This document shows positions 29,576 through 36,795 of a stretch of 64,000 bases of DNA, in pieces. The notes under the pieces are model-generated. The model did not search any database, had not been told where the DNA came from, and worked only from the letters and a program-made list of their open reading frames with translations. Origin of the DNA: an uncultured Bacillota bacterium (lineage in GTDB: Bacteria > Bacillota > Clostridia > Oscillospirales > Oscillospiraceae); contig CANSXE010000001.1 of the NCBI GenBank assembly GCA_947650875.1, positions 1-64,000 of the forward strand, given 5' to 3'. A program made the position numbers and the translations under genes. The first letter of the stretch is position 1, and every line of letters begins with the position of its first letter.

Positions 29576-31153
29576 ATGAAACATGAGAACAAGCCGATCC
29601 GCTGGGATGTATTCATCCCCTGCTTTGTGGTCATCGGCGGCGCGGCCCTGCTGGGCATCGTCAACAACAGCTGGCTGACCAGCGTGACCTACACCATGTT
29701 CGACTGGTCGCTGAGCACCTTTGGCTGGCTGTACCAGATCGTGGCCATGGTCACCCTGCTGCTGGCCGCCCTGCTGCTGTTCACCAAGGTGGGCAAGATT
29801 CGCTTCGGCGGCCCGGAGGCCAAGGCCAAGCACTCCTTTGGCTCCTGGTTCGCCATGACCCTCACCGGCGGCATCGCCACCGGCCTGATTACCTACGGCG
29901 TCAATGAGGTGCTCATCTACTACGGCAACATCTACGGCGAGCTGGACGGCTACGGCATCACCCCTCTGACCCAGGAGGCGGAGCTGTTCGCCATGGGCCG
30001 CTGCTTCTATAACTGGACCTTCATCCCCTACGCCATGTACGCCCTGTCCGGCGTGCTCATCGCCTATATGTATTTCAACCGCAAAAAACAACTCTCTGTA
30101 GCGGCCTCCCTCACCCCCATCTTTGGGGAGAAGGTGACCCAGGGCATCTGGGTGGTGCTGGTGGACGTGCTGTCCGTACTGGCCATCGCCCTGGGCCTGG
30201 CCTCCTCTCTGGGCGCCGGTCTGGCCCTCATCGGCTCCGGTCTCTACTCCGCCTACGGCGTGGAGCAGGGCCCCATCGTGTGGATGGCCCTCACCGCCAT
30301 TATCACTATCACCTTTACCATCGCCTCGGTCACCGGCATCGACAAGGGCATCAAGTGGCTGGCCGGCCTGACCTCCAAAATCTTCTATGTGCTGCTTATC
30401 CTGCTGTTTGTAATCGGTCCCACCATCTACATCCTGAATATGGCCAATGTGGGCTTGGGCTACTGGCTGGACCGGTTCTGGATGTGGGGCTTCGACCCCT
30501 ACACCGTGGGCGGCTCCGCCCTGGTCACCTGGTGGACCATGTATGACTGGGCCATCTGGATCGCCTACGCCCCCCTGATGGGCATTTTCTTCGCCATCAT
30601 CGCCTACGGCCGCACCGTGCGCCAGTTCCTCATCGTCAACTGGATTCTGCCCGCCTCCTTCGGCTTTGTGTGGTTCTCCGTGTGGGGCTCCACCGCCCTG
30701 GAGTGGCAAAAGAGCGGCAGCGCCGACATCATCTCCGCCATTCAGGCGGGCGGAGCCACCACCGGCCTGTGGGAGTTCCTCAAGAACGTCCCCCTGGGCA
30801 TGATTATCATTCCCGTGATTATCCTGGCCCTGATTGCCGCCTTCTCCACCACGGCGGACACCATGTCCACCACCATCGCCGCCCTGTGCACCAGCGGAGC
30901 CCGCCACGACGAGGAGCCCGCCATCTGGCAGAAAATCGTCTGGGGCGTGTCCATCGGCGTGATCGCCTGCGTCATGGTGGCCTTTGGCGGCGGCGCCCAG
31001 GGCGTGGACGGCGTGAAGTACCTGGCGGCCTGCGGCGGCTTTGTGGTGCTGGTGGTGTTCATCTTCCAGGTGGCGGCCGCCTTCAAGGTGTTCTTCTTCG
31101 ATCCCGAGACCAAGAAGGATATTGTGGACAGTGTGGACCAGATTGAAGCATAA
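29576..31153 (+). CDS. BCCT-family (betaine/carnitine/choline-type) transporter
   Basis: GGIATGLITYGVNEVLIYYG, TWWTMYDWAIWIAYAPLMGIFFAIIAYGRTVRQF, about 12 TM helices. Confidence 0.88.
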   Translation: MKHENKPIRWDVFIPCFVVIGGAALLGIVNNSWLTSVTYTMFDWSLSTFGWLYQIVAMVTLLLAALLLFTKVGKIRFGGPEAKAKHSFGSWFAMTLTGGIATGLITYGVNEVLIYYGNIYGELDGYGITPLTQEAELFAMGRCFYNWTFIPYAMYALSGVLIAYMYFNRKKQLSVAASLTPIFGEKVTQGIWVVLVDVLSVLAIALGLASSLGAGLALIGSGLYSAYGVEQGPIVWMALTAIITITFTIASVTGIDKGIKWLAGLTSKIFYVLLILLFVIGPTIYILNMANVGLGYWLDRFWMWGFDPYTVGGSALVTWWTMYDWAIWIAYAPLMGIFFAIIAYGRTVRQFLIVNWILPASFGFVWFSVWGSTALEWQKSGSADIISAIQAGGATTGLWEFLKNVPLGMIIIPVIILALIAAFSTTADTMSTTIAALCTSGARHDEEPAIWQKIVWGVSIGVIACVMVAFGGGAQGVDGVKYLAACGGFVVLVVFIFQVAAAFKVFFFDPETKKDIVDSVDQIEA

Positions 31154-31168
31154 ACGAGGTGTTTTGAG

Positions 31169-32701
31169 ATGGAAGAGATGAAAACGCTTGTACTGGGCGA
31201 GCCCATCACCCTGGAGGACTTCGTCTCCGTGGCCCGGTTCGGGCGGAAGGTGGCATTTTCCCCGGAATACATAGCCCGTGTAAACCGCTCCCGGGCCCTG
31301 GTGGAGCAGTGGGTGGAGGAGGAGCGGGTGATGTACGGCGTCACCACCGGCTTCGGGGCGCTGTGTACCAAGGCCATCGACAAGGAGGCCACCGCCCAGC
31401 TTCAGGAGAACATCATCCTGTCCCACTCCGTCTCGGTGGGCGAGCCCCTGAGCGTGGAGCGGGTGCGGGGCATTATGCTCATGGTGCTGCAAAACATCGG
31501 CCAGGGCTACAGCGGCGTGCGGATGTGTGTGCTGGAAAAGTACCGGGACTTCCTCAACGCCGGCCTGACCCCCTACGCCCCCGGGGACGGCAGCGTGGGC
31601 TACCTCTCCCCCGAGGCCCACATGGCCCTGGTGCTGCTGGGCCGCGGTAAGGCCTACTACCAGGGTGAGCTGCTGGAAGGCGGGGAAGCCCTGAAACGGG
31701 CCGGGCTGGAGCCCATGGTTCTCTCCTCCAAGGAGGGGCTGGCCCTGGTGTCGGGCACCACCTCCGCCACCGCCATGGCCGCCCTGGCCCTCTATGACAT
31801 GCTCAACGCCGCCAAGTCCGCCGACATCGTGGGGGCCATGTCTCTGGAGGCCATGAAGGGGGTCATCAACGCCTTCGACCCCCGGGTGATGGCTGTCCGG
31901 CCCCACCCCGACCAGCTCAACGCCTCGGAGAATGTCCGCCGGATACTGAAGGGCTCGGGCATCATGGAGAAATACCGGGGCAGCCGGGTGCAGGACGCCC
32001 TGTCCCTGCGGTGCATCCCCCAGCTCCACGGCGCGGCCCGGAAGACCCTGGAGGACGCGAAAAAGACCATCGAGATCGAGATGAACTCCTGCTGTGACAA
32101 CCCCATTATCTGGCCCGAGACGGGCAACGAGGACGTGATTTCCGCCTGCAACGCCGATTCCGCCTATGTGGGCATGGAGATGGACAGCGCCTGTATCGCC
32201 GCCGTGGGGCTGGCCAAGATGTCCGAGCGGCGGAACAACCGCATCGTGGACGGCTCCCTGTCGGGCTACCCCTACTTCTGCATCAAAAACCCGGGGCTGA
32301 ACTCCGGGCTGATGATCCCCCAGTACGTCCAGGCCGGTCTCCTCAACGAGATGCGGATGCTGGCCACCCCCTCCACCATCGACAACACCCCCACCTGCGG
32401 CAACCAGGAGGACTATGTGGCCATGGGGTACAACGCCTGCAAGAAGGCAGGCCCCATGGCGGAGAAGCTGGAGTACATGCTGGCCATCGAGCTGCTCAGC
32501 GTGTATGAGGTGCAGCAGTTTGTGGACCCGGACGTGGCCCGCGCCCCTGCCACAGCGGCGGTGCTGGCCGAGATTGGCAGGACGGTGCCGGTGATGGAGA
32601 AGGACATGTTCCTCCACCCCTACATCGAGTATTTGAAGGACTTTATCCACTCGGGCGGACTGATCCGGGTGGCCGAACAGGTGACAGGAGCGCTGAGCTG
32701 A
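31169..32701 (+). CDS. HAL/PAL-family aromatic amino acid lyase homologue lacking the MIO Ala-Ser-Gly motif; candidate ergothionase/betaine lyase
   Basis: MYGVTTGFGALC, GSVGYLSPEAHMALVLLGRGKAYY (canonical GSVGASGDLAP... shortened by 3 aa), DALSLRCIPQLHGA, TPTCGNQEDYVAMG. Confidence 0.8.
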   Translation: MEEMKTLVLGEPITLEDFVSVARFGRKVAFSPEYIARVNRSRALVEQWVEEERVMYGVTTGFGALCTKAIDKEATAQLQENIILSHSVSVGEPLSVERVRGIMLMVLQNIGQGYSGVRMCVLEKYRDFLNAGLTPYAPGDGSVGYLSPEAHMALVLLGRGKAYYQGELLEGGEALKRAGLEPMVLSSKEGLALVSGTTSATAMAALALYDMLNAAKSADIVGAMSLEAMKGVINAFDPRVMAVRPHPDQLNASENVRRILKGSGIMEKYRGSRVQDALSLRCIPQLHGAARKTLEDAKKTIEIEMNSCCDNPIIWPETGNEDVISACNADSAYVGMEMDSACIAAVGLAKMSERRNNRIVDGSLSGYPYFCIKNPGLNSGLMIPQYVQAGLLNEMRMLATPSTIDNTPTCGNQEDYVAMGYNACKKAGPMAEKLEYMLAIELLSVYEVQQFVDPDVARAPATAAVLAEIGRTVPVMEKDMFLHPYIEYLKDFIHSGGLIRVAEQVTGALS

Positions 32702-32702
32702 T

Positions 32703-32969
32703 ATGAAAAAAGAAGTTGTCCGCGTGGAGATGGACCTGAAAAAGATTTTCCTCACCCCTCCCAACACCCGCCGGGAGCAGATCACCCTGCTGGTGATGAT
32801 GGTGGTCCTCTTTATCATGTTCTTCGGCCCCATCTGCTTCACCGAAATCCATCCGGTGAAGGCCATCCTCCTCTCCTGCCTGCCCGCCCTGTCGGTCTCC
32901 TGGGGGTGGATCGTTCTGCTGCGGTCTCTGTTCCGCAAATCGGAGTTCTGCCAGCAGGTAAAAGATTGA
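32703..32969 (+). CDS. Small (88 aa) two-TM membrane protein
   Basis: Starts 1 bp after the lyase stop; ITLLVMMVVLFIMFFGPICF and ILLSCLPALSVSWGWIVLL hydrophobic segments. Confidence 0.6.
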   Translation: MKKEVVRVEMDLKKIFLTPPNTRREQITLLVMMVVLFIMFFGPICFTEIHPVKAILLSCLPALSVSWGWIVLLRSLFRKSEFCQQVKD

Positions 32970-33019
32970 TTTGCACTGCGCCCTGTGGCAAGGGGGGGGC
33001 AACCCTCAGTCCCCATAAG

Positions 33020-33061
33020 TAAAAGCCGTCGTTTTCGTCTGGAAACGGCGGCTTTTGTTTT
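33020..33061 (+). terminator. Rho-independent terminator closing the BCCT-lyase operon
   Basis: AAAAGCCGTCGTTTTC-gtctg-GAAACGGCGGCTTTTGTTTTG. Confidence 0.8.
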
Positions 33062-33214
33062 GAAAAAGCTGCGGGTCGCTTTTGCGATGCTTATCCGGCG
33101 CCCGCTTGTCCATGTACACCGGACAGCGCAAAAAATATTGCCATTGACAGGCACATATGGTAGAATATAACTGTGGTTTTGATGCGGGCATAAACCATAA
33201 TATTGTGAAAGAAG

Positions 33215-33424
33215 GTGAATGGGTTGGCAGGACAGATTCAGAGAATGATTGAGACAGTCATTGCACAAAAGGCCAAGGGGAATGCAGTCATTGCGAACTC
33301 CATACGGACGAAGCTGTATCTGAAAGGGGTCGCTGTGGATAAGTTTACGGCGGCGTCTCCGGACGATCCGGCTGTTATGCAGAAGGTCCGGGAAATCGCC
33401 AAGGAATTTGGCGTCATCGTCTAA
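33215..33424 (+). CDS. Small conserved-looking protein (69 aa; alternative TTG start 33224)
   Basis: AGQIQRMIETVIAQKAKGNAVIANSIRTKLYLKGVAVDKF...; RBS GAAGG; immediately upstream of the FIST gene. Confidence 0.55.
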   Translation: MNGLAGQIQRMIETVIAQKAKGNAVIANSIRTKLYLKGVAVDKFTAASPDDPAVMQKVREIAKEFGVIV

Positions 33425-33459
33425 TGTACATCAAAATATATTGAAAAGGCGGGATAACA

Positions 33460-34557
33460 TTGTCAATTAAAACACTTTCTATCAAAGGCACCGACAGCCG
33501 GGATGTGGCCCGGCAGGCGCGGGAAGCCTTGGCGGATTTTCAGACAAAGCTGATGCTGTTTTTTGCATCCAGCGATTATGAAAATCCGGAGGCGGCCTTG
33601 GCGGAGACGTTCCCTGACGCTGAAATCATTGGCTCATCCGCGCACAGCGAATACTGCAATGCCGGTTATACAAGTGGTTCGGTCAGCATCATGGCGATGG
33701 ATGCCGGCAGTGTGGAGGATGTGTGCGTACAGGTCGTGGAAAATATCGGTGCGGAGCTGGAGCTGCGGGACGTTCTGAACGGAATGCACGCCCACTTCGG
33801 CGGTGCAGACGAAATTCTTGCGAATTTTGAACGTTATGTCGGCATTGTCCTCTTCGAGTCCAGCGCAAAGGCAGAGGAAATCTTCATGGACCGCCTGGGC
33901 ACCGCTACCGACCTTCTCTTTGTGGGCGGCTCCTCCTCCGCGGCGGACGGCGGCAAGTCTCTGGTCTATGCAAACGGCAGGAGCTACACCGGCGCGGCGG
34001 TACTGGCCATCCTGAAGACAACCAACGGCTACGACGTATTGAAGACCCAAAGCGCCCATATCTTCTCGGAGCGCAAGCTGGCAGTGACAAAATCCGACCT
34101 GCACAACCGCATCCTCTATGAATTTGACCACCGTCCCTGCGGCGAAGTATACGCGGAGGTGCTGGGAGTCGGACAGGATGAGATTCAGAATTACTTTGTG
34201 TGCAACCCTCTGGGGGTTGTGGCCGGAGACGAGATTTTTGTGCGCACCTTTAACCAGATTCAGGACGGCGGTATTACCCTGCACTGCGGTTTGCCGGAGG
34301 GAACGGAGATCAACGTTCTGAAAATTGGCGACATTGTGGACGACACCCGTAAGGCCCTGGACGAAGCAATCTCCTATGAGCCCGCCGGCGTGATTAACTT
34401 CAACTGCCTGTATCGGACGCTGGAGATTTTGAACAAAGACCAGGTAGAGCCCTATTGCGCGCTGTTTGGCCGGTACCCCAGCATCGGATTTTCCACCAAC
34501 GGCGAGGCGTTTTTTGGACACATCAACGAGACATCCACAGTTTTGGTGATTAAGTAA
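33460..34557 (+). CDS. FIST-domain protein
   Basis: FFASSDYENPEAALAETFPDAEIIGSSAHSEYC, LLFVGGSSSAADGG, GFSTNGEAFFGHINETSTVLVI; TTG start. Confidence 0.8.
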   Translation: MSIKTLSIKGTDSRDVARQAREALADFQTKLMLFFASSDYENPEAALAETFPDAEIIGSSAHSEYCNAGYTSGSVSIMAMDAGSVEDVCVQVVENIGAELELRDVLNGMHAHFGGADEILANFERYVGIVLFESSAKAEEIFMDRLGTATDLLFVGGSSSAADGGKSLVYANGRSYTGAAVLAILKTTNGYDVLKTQSAHIFSERKLAVTKSDLHNRILYEFDHRPCGEVYAEVLGVGQDEIQNYFVCNPLGVVAGDEIFVRTFNQIQDGGITLHCGLPEGTEINVLKIGDIVDDTRKALDEAISYEPAGVINFNCLYRTLEILNKDQVEPYCALFGRYPSIGFSTNGEAFFGHINETSTVLVIK

Positions 34558-34583
34558 GCGCTTTTATACAAGAAAGCGGACAT

Positions 34584-34615
34584 AGCCGGAGAGATTTTCA
34601 CAAATCTCTCCGGCT
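34584..34615. terminator. Perfect 14-bp hairpin after the FIST gene (no U-tract)
   Basis: AGCCGGAGAGATTT-tcac-AAATCTCTCCGGCT. Confidence 0.45.
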
Positions 34616-34717
34616 ATTACTGCTTATCAATGGAAATTTCGGCAAGAAAGGGCTGATGAGAAAACGCGGAGCAAGGTGAGGGCAGCGGCCACAGAGGGCG
34701 CGGCCGGCTCCGTTTGT

Positions 34718-35557
34718 TCAGCCGCCGATGAAAAAGATGGTGTCCCCGTCCTGCTTGCTGACCACCTCTACCTCCTCGGTGAGGGGGATGAGGGCCATAG
34801 TCCGGTACAGCTGCTTGCCGGTGACCTGCCAGCTGGACATGGTACACAGGTAGTTCAAGATGTCCTCAGGCGGAAGCTCAGGGGCGAAGAAGCCCAGCTC
34901 AGGCAGACCGAACTCCGCCAGGCCCTGGGTCTGGACGGTGGGCTTGTCCTCCTGAAGACCCCGGTAGAACCAGATCCACAGGGTAACCGGGAAGTAATCC
35001 GGGTCCCTCCAATCCATCTCCCTCATCCGGGCACAATGGGTCAGGTAGTGCTCCCGGCTCACCAGCAGGGCGGTGTTGGTGACGGACACCCCCACGCTCC
35101 CCTCCACTTCCAGCAGGGCGGCGCACAGCAGGCTGAAATCCCAGCAGGCCCGGCGCTTGCCCTCCAGCGTCTTCCCGCCCCCCTTCTGGGCCACCACCCA
35201 GAAGGATTTGTGATGGACAAAGGCCTCCTGCTCCTGGGGATTGAGAAACAGGTTGTACTGTGCCATGGCAGGGATATCCCGCTCCTCCCCGGGCACCGGC
35301 ATGGGCAGATAGGAGCACCAGAACTCCAGCCCGTCCACCGTGACGATGAAGGCGGGCACCCTGGGGTGGCTGCGGTCGATATCGCTCACCGCCCCCTTGC
35401 CAAAGGCCGTTTGCAGGTGCTGGATTACCGGGTCAATGTCCTCCAGCACCCGGTCCATGAGCAGCAGGGCCATGGTGTCCTCTTTTGGGGGCTTGGGCCA
35501 CTCGCTTTTCGGGGCGGGCTCGGGGGCTTTCTTCTTGAAACGGTCAAACAGTCCCAT
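34718..35557 (-). CDS. DUF4261-like domain protein
   Basis: MGLFDRFKKKAPEPAPK...; KSFWVVAQKGGGKTLEGKRRACWDFSLLCAALLEVEGSVGVSVTNTALLVS resembles DUF4261 proteins. Confidence 0.5.
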   Translation of the reverse strand: MGLFDRFKKKAPEPAPKSEWPKPPKEDTMALLLMDRVLEDIDPVIQHLQTAFGKGAVSDIDRSHPRVPAFIVTVDGLEFWCSYLPMPVPGEERDIPAMAQYNLFLNPQEQEAFVHHKSFWVVAQKGGGKTLEGKRRACWDFSLLCAALLEVEGSVGVSVTNTALLVSREHYLTHCARMREMDWRDPDYFPVTLWIWFYRGLQEDKPTVQTQGLAEFGLPELGFFAPELPPEDILNYLCTMSSWQVTGKQLYRTMALIPLTEEVEVVSKQDGDTIFFIGG

Positions 35558-35570
35558 AGTTTTTTCTCCT

Positions 35571-36632
35571 TTATGACAGTGCCCCGTCGCAGAAGGCACA
35601 GCAGTCCACGCCGCCGTTTTTCTTTACCAGGGGGGGCAGGTAGTGCTCGGTCTGAGTGATGCACCGGGGGTTGCGGCAGACGGGCCTTGTCCCGATCTCC
35701 ACCGTCTCGGTGCGGTCCAGCCGGGGCTGGTTGGCCAGGTCGGCCAGCAGAGACATCCGGGCGAACATGCCGTAGCGGGCCTGCTCAAAGTACGCCGCCC
35801 GGGGGTCGTCGTCCACATCCACCGTGATCTCGTCCACCCGGGGCAGGGGGTGCATGACCAGCATGCGCTCCTTGGCCCGCTCCAGTTTCCGGCGGGTGAG
35901 GATGTAAATCCCCTTGTTCCGCTCATACTCCAGGGGGTCTACAAACCGCTCCCGTTGGATGCGGGTCATGTAGAGCACATCCAGCTGGGGGATCACCGCT
36001 TCCAGGCCGGTGACCTCGGTGAAGCGCATATCCTTCTCCAGCATGAAGGTGCGCATATAGTCAGGGATGGCCAGCTCCCGGGGGGAGATGAGGAAAAAGC
36101 GGATGTCCTCAAACTTGGCCAGGGCCTTGACGAGGGAGTGGACGGTGCGGCCGTTCTTCAAGTCGCCGCACAACCCCACCGACAGGCCGTCCACCTTTCC
36201 CAACAGGCGGGTAATGGTGGTCAGGTCGGCGGTGGTCTGGGTGGGGTGCATATGGCCGCCGTCTCCGGCGTTGACCACAGGCACATGGGAGTACAGCGAC
36301 GCCGCCTTGGCCGCCCCCTCCCAGGGGGTGCGCATCACCACCACGTCGGCGTAGCCCGACACCATTTTGACGGTGTCCTTCAGGGTCTCCCCCTTGGCCA
36401 CCGACGAGGAGTTGGGGTCGGCAAAGCCGAATACCGTCCCCCCCAGGCGGAGCATGGCGGTTTGGAAGGAGAAGTTGGTGCGGGTGGAGGGCTCATAAAA
36501 CAGAGAAGCCATCACCCGTCCCCGGCAGGCGTCGATATACCGGCTTGGGTCGTCCATTATGCTGCTGGCCCGGGCATAGAGCTCGTCCCACTCCTGACGC
36601 GTCAGGTCTCCAAAGTCAATCAAATGCCGCAT
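35571..36632 (-). CDS. pyrB: Aspartate carbamoyltransferase catalytic chain with C-terminal PyrI-like zinc domain
   Basis: FYEPSTRTNFSFQTAMLRLGG, NAGDGGHMHPTQTTADL, MHPLPRVDEI; tail CRNPRCITQTEHYLPPLVKKNGGVDCCAFC resembles the PyrI Zn ribbon. Confidence 0.9.
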   Translation of the reverse strand: MRHLIDFGDLTRQEWDELYARASSIMDDPSRYIDACRGRVMASLFYEPSTRTNFSFQTAMLRLGGTVFGFADPNSSSVAKGETLKDTVKMVSGYADVVVMRTPWEGAAKAASLYSHVPVVNAGDGGHMHPTQTTADLTTITRLLGKVDGLSVGLCGDLKNGRTVHSLVKALAKFEDIRFFLISPRELAIPDYMRTFMLEKDMRFTEVTGLEAVIPQLDVLYMTRIQRERFVDPLEYERNKGIYILTRRKLERAKERMLVMHPLPRVDEITVDVDDDPRAAYFEQARYGMFARMSLLADLANQPRLDRTETVEIGTRPVCRNPRCITQTEHYLPPLVKKNGGVDCCAFCDGALS

Positions 36633-36795
36633 TCTGTCTTCCCCTCTCTGTTTCTCACGTTATCCTATCATAAAGCGGTGGCTTGCGCAAGGAGGGAAGT
36701 CACGAAATAGGGCTCAATTTAATAAAAATCCTTTTGGGCAGTGAGTTTAAATGCCGGGATACAAGCCATACTAACCATCACTAATCGACGGAAGG

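Noticed and set aside
29360-33268. 1302-aa ORF on the minus strand antisense to the BCCT-lyase operon
   Set aside because: Low-complexity His/Gly/Gln-rich translation typical of antisense frames in GC-rich DNA; the plus strand has clear family motifs, RBSs, promoter and terminator.
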